Source of the DNA: Cytophagales bacterium
GTDB taxonomy: Bacteria > Bacteroidota > Bacteroidia > Cytophagales > UBA9547
DNA length: 20,366 nt
NCBI GenBank assembly: GCA_025360395.1
Contig: JANYCH010000134.1
Location: forward strand, 1 to 20,366
Reading direction: 5' to 3'
The notes under the pieces were generated by a model. The model had not been told where the DNA came from and ran no database searches. It saw only the letters and a list, made by a program, of their open reading frames with translations. The position numbers and the translations under genes are program-made. Positions 1-7,329 of this stretch are shown here, piece after piece. The stretch's first letter is position 1, and every line of letters begins with the position of its first letter.

Positions 1-1692
1 AACCTTGTATTTTTGAGATATTGCATTTGAAGCAGCTGAAATGTCACCAGAAAAAGACACTCCAGAAGAAGAGGGAATAGTCTCAAATAAACCATCATAC
101 AAGCATTTATCCCAAAAAGACTGAAAATCAGAATATTTAGACTGTTTGCTGAAAAGGTTTGCTTTCCAGTATTTAGCTATGTAAGTATATGAATCAATCG
201 GAGATTCAGACCAAACCATGAAACTTTCTATTGCAGCCCTTGTTTTGAATAAAGGTGTAATTGTTGGCTGACCTAAGCTGTAAGAACCGGTTTTAGGCTC
301 TGCGTCTGTCCAGGATTCTAAGTAATGATGATCAGGTGTAATAAAATCACATAACGAAGAGGTTTCATCTGATCTGTCTGATAAAGAAACCTTTAAAGAT
401 ACTTTGGAAAGATTTGTAGCGAGGTCTTTTCCAAATGCACTTGCGTACACAGGATTTGAGTTATAGAAAATAACTGCACCAACATCTCCGGTTTTCACTT
501 TTGAAGCAAACTCAGCAAATGAAACGTCGTTTCCTTGCTTGGCATTACTCTTTCTATTAATATCAATCGTTGAATTGTAACTTCCCAAAAGGTTATTCAA
601 TGCATTGACAATAACCTGAACATTTGGATCATTAGAAGATGACACAACTAAAGACTCTCCTTTTGTACTTACTAAATCCGTCGCAGCCTTCTTTAGATTG
701 GCCAATCCGGGAAGTTCTGAAACACTGATAGTACTACCTCCTAATTTTTCTGCAACAAGGTTATATAAATTAGCTACGACCAAACCTTCCTGTGATGGTT
801 TGATCATAGTTCTAAAATCCGCATTAGCGCCAGTTAGAGACATAATTGACTCAAACTGATAGTGTCTTGACATTGAAGGTTTTGATTCGCTAACCTTTCT
901 TACAGCACCATATTGTTTAGCAAATTCTATTGGCGAAAGCCAGGTTCCCAAGAAATCGGCATTGATACTGACAATAGTTTTAGCCTTGCTAAAATCATAA
1001 GAAGGAATAAAAGCAGAACCAAAACTTAATTCATTTCCCTTTGATATTCCATATGCAGACGCTGGGTCCTGCGCAACTACTTTAGCATTATATTTTGATG
1101 CAAATTCTTCAATTGCAGCTTTTAAAGAAGGGCTTAGAATAGTAGAAGTAATTACATAAACTGCTTTACCTGAAGAATTAACCTCCTTAAGTTTTGAGAT
1201 AATTTTGCTGTCAGCCACATTGGCGGCAACCTCATTTCCCTTTTCTGTAAAGTTCCTTAATCTCTCGCCATCATATAAACTTAAGATTGAAGCTTGAGTC
1301 CTTACAGAAGTTCCACCTTTTGTAACAGTAGATTTCCTGTTTCCTTCAATTTTAATTGGACGTCCTTCCCGGGTTTTGACAATAATACTGGCATAATCGC
1401 CACCATCTATATAGTTTGAAGAATACCAGTTGGCATTGGTTGGATCAACTTCTTCTGGTTTAATTAAATATGGTATAGCTTTCTTAACAGGGGTTTCACA
1501 AGCTGCAAGAGACGCTGCGGCTACGCTGAATCCCATTAGTTTCAAAAAATCCCTGCGGTTGCTTCCTCCACCATCTTCAGTGGAAATATCTTTCTTAACG
1601 CTCTCTGGAAATTCGTTTAAAGAGTTCTTGATGAATTCCGGATTGTTATTCAGCTCCTCAAGACCTTTCCAGTAGATTTTAGTGTTTTCCAT
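1..1692 (-). CDS. actB: Alternative complex III subunit ActB (molybdopterin oxidoreductase-like iron-sulfur protein), 3' end cut by window edge
   Basis: The first 564 residues are present and the frame is open to the edge. In alternative complex III, ActB is the large periplasmic subunit that carries iron-sulfur clusters and helps pass electrons from menaquinol to the ActA haems. Visible features are a twin-arginine-like motif RRDFLK (residues 46-51), a short hydrophobic stretch and a lipobox ending LAAC at Cys65, which together suggest an exported lipoprotein. A molybdopterin-oxidoreductase-like segment (REGRPIKIEGNRKS) follows at about residues 90-105. No CxxC-type cluster motif is seen in this N-terminal half, which fits the family, where the molybdenum-type domain is vestigial and the clusters sit in the C-terminal ferredoxin-like domain, here outside the window. 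The start is ATG at 1692, 30 bases after the actA stop, so the two genes are co-transcribed. Family assignment is firm from its place next to actA and the N-terminal architecture. Confidence 0.9.
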   Translation of the reverse strand, partial: MENTKIYWKGLEELNNNPEFIKNSLNEFPESVKKDISTEDGGGSNRRDFLKLMGFSVAAASLAACETPVKKAIPYLIKPEEVDPTNANWYSSNYIDGGDYASIIVKTREGRPIKIEGNRKSTVTKGGTSVRTQASILSLYDGERLRNFTEKGNEVAANVADSKIISKLKEVNSSGKAVYVITSTILSPSLKAAIEEFASKYNAKVVAQDPASAYGISKGNELSFGSAFIPSYDFSKAKTIVSINADFLGTWLSPIEFAKQYGAVRKVSESKPSMSRHYQFESIMSLTGANADFRTMIKPSQEGLVVANLYNLVAEKLGGSTISVSELPGLANLKKAATDLVSTKGESLVVSSSNDPNVQVIVNALNNLLGSYNSTIDINRKSNAKQGNDVSFAEFASKVKTGDVGAVIFYNSNPVYASAFGKDLATNLSKVSLKVSLSDRSDETSSLCDFITPDHHYLESWTDAEPKTGSYSLGQPTITPLFKTRAAIESFMVWSESPIDSYTYIAKYWKANLFSKQSKYSDFQSFWDKCLYDGLFETIPSSSGVSFSGDISAASNAISQKYKV

Positions 1693-1722
1693 ATAATTAA
1701 TACAGGATCCTGGTGATTTTTA

Positions 1723-2955
1723 TTAATAGTGGCATTTTGAACACTCAAGACCACCAATGTCTTTAACTTTCATTGGTTCTTTAGAATGCTGCTTGTGTAA
1801 AACAACTAGCTTGTCGTAGTATTTATTTCCTTCTGTGTTAACAGGAGTTTCTCTGTGGCAATTGATACACCAGCCCATTGTCAAAGGAGAGTACTGCTGC
1901 ACCACTTCCATTTCCTGTACAGGACCATGGCATTGCTGGCACTGTATACCTCCCACCTTAACGTGTTGAGAGTGATTGAAATAGGCGTGATCAGGAAGGT
2001 TATGTACACGCACCCATTCTATAGGTTTGTTATTTTTAACAGCTTCGTAAAGAGGTTTAAGATTTGGAGATTCTGTTTTGATCTGGTTGTGACAGTTCAT
2101 ACAGATATTGGCAGAAGGTATATTTGCAGACTTACTTTTGTTTACGCCAGTATGGCAATAGTTACAATCTATTTTATATTTACCAGCATGCAATTTGTGA
2201 GAGAATGGAATAGGCTGTTTTGGTGCGTAACCTTGTTGCATACCAAGATCCATTAAGCCATCTAAACCTGCTTTCCCTATGAAACAAATGAAGAAAAAGG
2301 CAACGAAGAATTTGAAAGCAGTACTCCTTACAACTGCACCAACATCAAATTTTTGTTCTACAAGGTATTGTTCATCAGCAGTTAACGTGTCCTTTTGTTT
2401 AAGAAGTTTAGTTAATACTGATATCGTAGTTAATAAAACGATCAGCATCAATACTAACAGTGCTACAAATATGAAGAGCAAGGCATTTATAAAAGTTGTG
2501 TCTTCTTTTGGAGTACCTGTTGGATCACCTGGTTTCGGGGCAGGTCCAGCAGTTTTAGCTGGAGCAACTTTTACCCATTCCAAAATAGAGTTAATTTCTT
2601 CGTCAGAATAAGGAAAACTTGGCATCGCCTGTTTAGAATATTGCTCATAAATAGCTACTGCTTCTTTATCGCCTGTTCCAATAAGTGCCTGAGAATTTTT
2701 GATCCATTTGTGCAACCATTCCTGTTTATGACGGGCCTGAACATTTCTTAATGCCGGCCCTACCACCACCTCGTCCATTGCGTGACAGGATTTACAGTTG
2801 TTTTCAAATAGTACTTTTCCTTTATCTGCAAGGGCGGCGTTACCACCAGCTGCCGGAGCTTGAGAGAAGGCCTGAAAAGTAAAAATTATTGATATGATAA
2901 GTGCTAAAACCGGCTTGATAATTTTAGAAATCCCGGGAGTAAAGCTAATATTCAT
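1723..2955 (-). CDS. actA: Alternative complex III multihaem cytochrome c subunit ActA, with N-terminal monohaem domain
   Basis: This 410-residue exported c-type cytochrome belongs to the quinol-oxidising alternative complex III. Order of parts: hydrophobic N-terminus (about residues 13-31, signal or anchor); a class I cytochrome c domain with CKSCH (54-58) and a likely Met ligand near residue 111; a Pro/Gly-rich linker (131-150); a membrane helix (about 155-180); a second hydrophobic segment (about 214-227); then five CxxCH motifs at 264, 285, 339, 363 and 405, the last ending one residue before the C-terminus. The five C-terminal motifs match the pentahaem ActA of known complexes. The sixth, N-terminal haem resembles the separate monohaem subunit ActE, so this looks like a fused form, possibly the normal form in this lineage. 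The gene is first in its operon and is preceded by a consensus promoter. Confidence 0.92.
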   Translation of the reverse strand: MNISFTPGISKIIKPVLALIISIIFTFQAFSQAPAAGGNAALADKGKVLFENNCKSCHAMDEVVVGPALRNVQARHKQEWLHKWIKNSQALIGTGDKEAVAIYEQYSKQAMPSFPYSDEEINSILEWVKVAPAKTAGPAPKPGDPTGTPKEDTTFINALLFIFVALLVLMLIVLLTTISVLTKLLKQKDTLTADEQYLVEQKFDVGAVVRSTAFKFFVAFFFICFIGKAGLDGLMDLGMQQGYAPKQPIPFSHKLHAGKYKIDCNYCHTGVNKSKSANIPSANICMNCHNQIKTESPNLKPLYEAVKNNKPIEWVRVHNLPDHAYFNHSQHVKVGGIQCQQCHGPVQEMEVVQQYSPLTMGWCINCHRETPVNTEGNKYYDKLVVLHKQHSKEPMKVKDIGGLECSKCHY

Positions 2956-3004
2956 ATTAGAGTGGAAATACCTTGATAGTGTCGTCGCTACTTTTTAGCG
3001 ATTG

Positions 3005-3035
3005 CAAATCTAATATGCGATTCTGACTAAACAAA
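3005..3035 (-). promoter_or_regulatory. Bacteroidota-type promoter for actA
   Basis: On the minus strand TTTG (3035-3032) is followed after exactly 19 bases by TAGATTTG (3012-3005), an exact match to the Bacteroidota -33/-7 consensus TTTG / TAnnTTTG. Transcription would start near 2998, leaving a leader of about 43 bases before the actA ATG at 2955. A 6-bp stem (2985-2990 with 2996-3001) lies at the predicted start of the transcript. The rest of the 232-base gap between proC and actA (2956-3187) shows no gene and no clear terminator for the upstream operon. Confidence 0.65.
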
Positions 3036-3187
3036 TACAATTATTGAACGAAATACAGTTAAAACAGTGATTTGTTGTGTTAATTTCCCTAAAACTCTCT
3101 TATTCAAACAGATTTGAAGAATTGCAATCATTATTTAGAATCGTTTTAAATTACTGTTATCGCAATACTAATGGAACTTATTAAAAT

Positions 3188-3991
3188 CTAATTAAAACCT
3201 GATAATTCATTTGCCCTTTCTTCTGCGCGCAAAACTCCTTTTTTTATACCTTCTGAAACATTATAAGCATCAAAAATACCTAAAGCAGCTTCGGTTGTCC
3301 CACCTTTTGAAGTAACTGCCTTAATAAGTTCATCAAAGGTTGCATTTGAATCTTTTATTAATTGATATGAACCATTCATAGTTTCACATGCCAATTTATG
3401 AGCTAAGTCGAGGGGTAAACCTAATTCTTCACCAGCTTTGACCATAGACTTCAGAAAATAGTAAAAATATGCTGGACCACTTCCACTTAAAGCTGTAACT
3501 GCGTTAAGCAAGGATTCTTTTTCAAGTTCCACTGCTGCTCCAGTACTTTCCAAAAGTTTCCTGATTAAATCTAATTCATTTACCGATAGATCTTGAGAGA
3601 AGAATCCTGTAATCCCAAATCCTAATTTAGCAGGTGTGTTTGGCATACTCCTTACAATTTTAGTTCGATTCAGAGCTTCTGAAATATTTTCAATGCTAAT
3701 CCCGGCCATTATTGAAACCAGTATTTGCTTATCATTCAGGAATTTTTTAAGCTCAAAAGACATTGTTTTGAAATCCTGAGGCTTAACCGCCATGATTATA
3801 ATGTCGCAATTTCCAATCTTGTTATCAATAGATCTGCTTATCCAGGTAAAACCTAACTCCATCAATTGGGGGTGTGATTCTAATCTGGGTTCAATTAGCA
3901 AAAGATCATAGGCATTTAAAATTCCTTTTCTGACAAAAGCATTGGCAAATGCCATTCCCATATTTCCAGCACCAATTATTGCTATTTTCAT
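3188..3991 (-). CDS. proC: Pyrroline-5-carboxylate reductase
   Basis: ProC catalyses the last step of proline synthesis, the NAD(P)H-dependent reduction of 1-pyrroline-5-carboxylate, in the cytoplasm. The 267-residue length is normal. An N-terminal Rossmann fold is shown by GAGNMG (residues 7-12), with VKPQ (69-72) and MPNTPA (116-121) further on. The C-terminal dimer and substrate region contains the family signature SGSGPAYFYYFL (169-180) and TSKGGTTEAAL (227-237). It starts at ATG 3991, three bases after the stop of the alkyltransferase-like gene, and is the last gene of a run that begins at valS. No glutamate kinase or proA genes are next to it, so its place here is not pathway-driven. 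Confidence 0.96.
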   Translation of the reverse strand: MKIAIIGAGNMGMAFANAFVRKGILNAYDLLLIEPRLESHPQLMELGFTWISRSIDNKIGNCDIIIMAVKPQDFKTMSFELKKFLNDKQILVSIMAGISIENISEALNRTKIVRSMPNTPAKLGFGITGFFSQDLSVNELDLIRKLLESTGAAVELEKESLLNAVTALSGSGPAYFYYFLKSMVKAGEELGLPLDLAHKLACETMNGSYQLIKDSNATFDELIKAVTSKGGTTEAALGIFDAYNVSEGIKKGVLRAEERANELSGFN

Positions 3992-3994
3992 TCT

Positions 3995-4333
3995 TTATAA
4001 ATTAATTTCTTTAGCAGGATCCCAAAACAATGATTTAAAGTCGACTACCTTATTATTTTCTACCATTGTATTTTCATTATGAAGAAGTTGTTGCATTTGG
4101 TTTTCCCCGGAAAAATGATGTTTGCCTGTTAGAAGCCCATTTCTATTTACAACACGATGGGCAGGAACTGATGAATCTTCAAAAGCGGCATTCATTGCCC
4201 AACCAACCATTCTGGCACTTATCCCAGAACCTAAATATTTCGCAATTGCCCCATAAGAGGTGACCCTGCCTTTTGGTATAAGTTTGGCTACCTGATAAAC
4301 ATCTTCAAAGAAATTGGTTTTTCTTTTTGTCAC
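3995..4333 (-). CDS. Alkyltransferase-like protein (MGMT fold lacking the acceptor cysteine)
   Basis: This is a 112-residue protein of the O6-alkylguanine-DNA alkyltransferase C-terminal domain family. The acceptor site, PCHRV in true MGMT, reads PAHRV (residues 57-61), so Ala58 replaces the catalytic cysteine and the protein should bind alkyl-guanine but not repair it. Known alkyltransferase-like proteins have Trp or Ala at this place and flag lesions for nucleotide excision repair. Tyr27 (TSYGAIA) and the arginine finger Arg41 (ARMVGWAM) are kept. The start chosen is GTG at 4333, because it overlaps the nuoH stop by one base (TAGTG) and gives the family's usual length. Starting further upstream would add residues that merely read through nuoH. 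Translational coupling to nuoH is likely. Confidence 0.88.
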   Translation of the reverse strand: MTKRKTNFFEDVYQVAKLIPKGRVTSYGAIAKYLGSGISARMVGWAMNAAFEDSSVPAHRVVNRNGLLTGKHHFSGENQMQQLLHNENTMVENNKVVDFKSLFWDPAKEINL

Positions 4334-5424
4334 TAGCTTAGGAGAAAGTATTTGCCGAAACAAACCAAGATAAACCCAACTAAAGAAAAAGGGATTAAAA
4401 CTTTCCAGCATAAATACATTAACTGGTCGGTTCTTAAGCGAGGAAAGGTCCAGCGAATCCAAATCATGGCAATACAAGGAATTATGATTTTGAGGGTTAC
4501 CCAGAAACTACTCCAGGCCACGGCACTCCATTCACCATAAACCCCACTCGTCCAGCTACCCAATTTTAAAGTACCTAAGTTTGGTAATGGAGATGACCAC
4601 GCTCCTAAAAAAAGGAAGGCACCCAATAAGCTAACCAAGACCATCATGGCATATTCTGCCAGGAAAAATATTCCAAACCTTATTCCAGAATATTCAGCAT
4701 GATAACCTGCTACAAGTTCAGATTCAGCTTCAGGTAAATCAAAAGGTGCACGATTGCATTCTGCCAGAGTAGCAATGTAAAAGATAATGTATGAAACAAT
4801 CATAAACGGGGATTGAAATAAGTTCCAGTTAAGAAAACCTCCTAAATGTGTAGTATTAATACCTGATTGTTTAATCCCAAATAGCCAGAAGTCCTTTTCA
4901 GACCATAAGCTTTGATCTATTGCTATTTGGTTCAAATCCATACTTCCGCTAATTACAATTGCTGTAAGAATTGTTATCCCAATGGGAATTTCGTATGAAA
5001 TGATTTGTGCAACAGATCGCATTGCCCCTAATAAAGCGAACTTATTATCTGTCGACCAGCCTGCCATAAGTAAGCCAATAATATCGAGAGAAATAATGGT
5101 AAGGCAAAAGAAGACACCAATATTAGAATTTACTGGTATAATGCCAGGTGCTATTGGGACAAAAGCAAAACCTGCAAAAACTACCAAAAATATAAATAGT
5201 GGAGAGGCCCTGAATAGAATTGAATTAGAGCCAGTAGGAATAATATCCTCTTTTTGGATCATTTTTAGCAGATCGGCTATTGGTTGAAGAGTTCCCACAA
5301 AGCCAACTTCAACAGGACCTATCCTGTCCTGGATAAAAGCTGCCAACTTCCTCTCACAATAAAAAATTATGATAATTGTGGTGAGGGCAAAACCTAAATA
5401 AATTATAGGAAGAAGTATTTGCAA
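4333..5424 (-). CDS. nuoH: NADH-quinone oxidoreductase subunit H (NuoH)
   Basis: NuoH is the membrane subunit of respiratory complex I that links the peripheral arm to the proton-pumping arm and forms part of the quinone site. About eight hydrophobic helices are visible. Conserved family blocks are ERKLAAFIQDRIGP near the start, KMIQKEDIIP, and the hallmark NRAPFDLPEAESELVAGY followed by HAEYSG. The loop after helix 1 reads GPVEVG instead of the common GPNRVG. The coordinates use a TTG start at 5424, giving 363 residues. An in-frame ATT at 5460, overlapping the mltD-like stop, would add 12 residues and place the ERK motif at the more usual distance from the N-terminus. No other nuo gene is nearby: it sits alone between a lytic transglycosylase and an alkyltransferase-like protein. 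Confidence 0.94.
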   Translation of the reverse strand: MQILLPIIYLGFALTTIIIIFYCERKLAAFIQDRIGPVEVGFVGTLQPIADLLKMIQKEDIIPTGSNSILFRASPLFIFLVVFAGFAFVPIAPGIIPVNSNIGVFFCLTIISLDIIGLLMAGWSTDNKFALLGAMRSVAQIISYEIPIGITILTAIVISGSMDLNQIAIDQSLWSEKDFWLFGIKQSGINTTHLGGFLNWNLFQSPFMIVSYIIFYIATLAECNRAPFDLPEAESELVAGYHAEYSGIRFGIFFLAEYAMMVLVSLLGAFLFLGAWSSPLPNLGTLKLGSWTSGVYGEWSAVAWSSFWVTLKIIIPCIAMIWIRWTFPRLRTDQLMYLCWKVLIPFSLVGFILVCFGKYFLLS

Positions 5425-5459
5425 GAAGATAAGTGTAATTGATCTTGCAAATGAAACAA

Positions 5460-6473
5460 TTATGGAGTTGCTGTAGTATCGTTTACAGAATTATTTTTTG
5501 CTAAAGTATCTCCTATTGCTGTTTTGGTTGAGATTGGAACTTCTTTTTCTATCATCACCGGCACTACTATCTCATAACTTCTATTGATGCCGTTATCTTT
5601 TATAGTTAGCGTGTTGGCCCTTAACCAAGGGTTGAAATTCTTTAATGTTTGAATATTGATATTATGGGAAGCTGCAAATTCATTTAAATCTTTTATGGAT
5701 TCATTTACTTCAACAACCTTTACTTCTGTATTTCTGACATTTTCCGGCGTTTTGTAACCATATTTTCTATGATTTTCAATTAACTCTTTGCTTGCCATTA
5801 CATTGAAAAAGTAATTTTCAGTTTCCCTGTTGGATTTTAGAAAATGCACATTGTCAATTCTCTGCATTTTCTTTAACCTATAAAGTGCAGTACTACCAAC
5901 ATTGTAAGCCAAAGCAACACTCGTCCAATCTCCAAATATTTTATACGTGTGTTTTAAAAGTTTGCATGCTACTTCAGTAGACTTAATAGGATGATATCTT
6001 TCATCAACTTCATCATTTACTTCGAGTCCAAAACCTCTTGCTGTGGCTGGCATCATTTGCCAATACCCTACAGCACCTTTAGAAGAGGTTGCGTGTACAA
6101 ATTTACTTTCAGCGGCAGGAATATATTTGAAATCATAAGGAATACCATGTTTTTTTAATATTGGGTCAATGAGCGGGTACCATCTTTGAGAAACCCTTAT
6201 CATAGCCTGGTTTGATTTGCTAAAAGTCTTTATCCTTTTCATTGCCCGGTTATAACGGTTCATCACGATAGGTGAATTAAAAGGGACAACTTCTCCAGCA
6301 AATGTAAATTTACCAAGATCAATCTTTTCTTCGGACTCTATTTGAACCTCAGAATTTAACACATGAGGCCTATCTGAAGACATATAAGTCATAGAAGTAC
6401 TTAGCATGTAAACGGTTACAGCTAGTGTTATTCTCTTGACTTTTAATGATATATTATTCCAGGTAGTTTTCAT
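5460..6473 (-). CDS. Membrane-bound lytic transglycosylase, MltD-like, with SLT and LysM-like domains
   Basis: This 337-residue protein likely cleaves peptidoglycan glycan strands to give 1,6-anhydro ends in the periplasm. An N-terminal hydrophobic segment (residues 15-32 after a basic MKTTWNNISLKVKR start) is a signal or anchor. The SLT/GH23 domain spans about residues 100-205: AAESKF holds the likely catalytic Glu122, followed by SKGAVGYWQMMPATA (131-145) and ALAYNVG. Residues 251-306 look like a degenerate LysM peptidoglycan-binding domain. The ATG at 6473 was chosen because it puts the basic region directly before the hydrophobic stretch and is preceded by GAAGCGG. An earlier ATG at 6527 or a TTG at 6539 overlapping the rhomboid stop would add a poorly signal-like extension. 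It is co-directional with the rhomboid and nuoH genes. Confidence 0.85.
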   Translation of the reverse strand: MKTTWNNISLKVKRITLAVTVYMLSTSMTYMSSDRPHVLNSEVQIESEEKIDLGKFTFAGEVVPFNSPIVMNRYNRAMKRIKTFSKSNQAMIRVSQRWYPLIDPILKKHGIPYDFKYIPAAESKFVHATSSKGAVGYWQMMPATARGFGLEVNDEVDERYHPIKSTEVACKLLKHTYKIFGDWTSVALAYNVGSTALYRLKKMQRIDNVHFLKSNRETENYFFNVMASKELIENHRKYGYKTPENVRNTEVKVVEVNESIKDLNEFAASHNINIQTLKNFNPWLRANTLTIKDNGINRSYEIVVPVMIEKEVPISTKTAIGDTLAKNNSVNDTTATP

Positions 6474-6535
6474 CCGCTTCACATTTTCTGTTACACTTCT
6501 AAAGCCGGAATAAAAAAAGTGTGCCATATGCCAGA

Positions 6536-7327
6536 TCAATAATAATTGGATCTTTTCTCTCTCCAGATTTTAAGGACGACAAATCCCACGATCATTCCGC
6601 TTAAATGTGCGAAATGTGCGACGTTATCACCTGGCTGGTCTTGTACCATTCCATAGATAGAGGTGAGGCAATAGAAAATAATAATGTACATCATTTTTAA
6701 TGGAACTGGAGGGAACAAAAGGAATACTTCCATGAACGGAAAGATTACCCCCACACCAAGAAGGACGCCATATAAAGCACCGGAAGCACCAACCATTTGG
6801 GTTTTGGACTTGGATATGTAAACTGATTTAACAAACTCGACACTTTCGTTTATATATTTCTCATTTGTGGGATCAGCGGCAAATGAGTTGATGAAATTGA
6901 AGTTTTGCAAATAGACCTGGTGAACATACTTATCAAGAAAATCTGAAAAGGCAGTTGCGCTCGGGTTTTGAAGATATACATTGATGGCACTTTTCAAAGT
7001 GTACATATCATAATAGATGTAAGCGGAATAAAGCATCCCTGCTCCCACCCCACAAACAATGTAATAGATTAAAAACTTTTTGCTTCCCCAGTATTTTTCC
7101 AGAACAGGCCCAAAGAAGAAAAGACCAAGCATATTACTGAAAATGTGCATCCCACTACCGTGGACAAACATGTAGGTAAAGAACTGGATTGGATTAAACT
7201 CCCCTACCCCAACATAATGTAAGGCCAGCACTTCATTGGCCCCATACCCGATTATATTGCCTGACAAATAAACCAGCACATTGATGATGATCAGGTTTAG
7301 TACTATTGGGCTAAGGTTGTTAAACAT
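6536..7327 (-). CDS. Rhomboid family intramembrane serine protease
   Basis: This 263-residue polytopic membrane protein should cleave transmembrane helices inside the bilayer. The catalytic pair is visible: the serine motif GASG (Ser182) and the histidine in AHLSGMIVG (His241), with HIFSNM (His61, Asn65) helping the oxyanion hole. An insert of about 65 mostly polar residues (roughly 108-175) separates the early helices from the catalytic serine helix. The substrate cannot be read from sequence. It begins at ATG 7327, two bases after the valS stop, so it is co-transcribed and probably coupled to valS. Confidence 0.92.
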   Translation of the reverse strand: MFNNLSPIVLNLIIINVLVYLSGNIIGYGANEVLALHYVGVGEFNPIQFFTYMFVHGSGMHIFSNMLGLFFFGPVLEKYWGSKKFLIYYIVCGVGAGMLYSAYIYYDMYTLKSAINVYLQNPSATAFSDFLDKYVHQVYLQNFNFINSFAADPTNEKYINESVEFVKSVYISKSKTQMVGASGALYGVLLGVGVIFPFMEVFLLFPPVPLKMMYIIIFYCLTSIYGMVQDQPGDNVAHFAHLSGMIVGFVVLKIWREKRSNYY

Positions 7328-7329
7328 AT

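Noticed and set aside
1855..2256. Plus-strand open frame of 133 codons opposite actA
   Set aside because: It lies fully across the haem-motif part of actA; the translation shows no family signal and arises from the opposite strand.
4334..4477. Longer N-terminus of the alkyltransferase-like gene
   Set aside because: The extra residues only read through nuoH in another frame and match nothing in the family; GTG at 4333 fits length and coupling.
6474..6539. Earlier starts for the lytic transglycosylase (ATG 6527, TTG 6539)
   Set aside because: They add residues ahead of the basic region and hydrophobic segment and would spoil the signal layout; ATG 6473 fits better, though ATG 6527 cannot be excluded.
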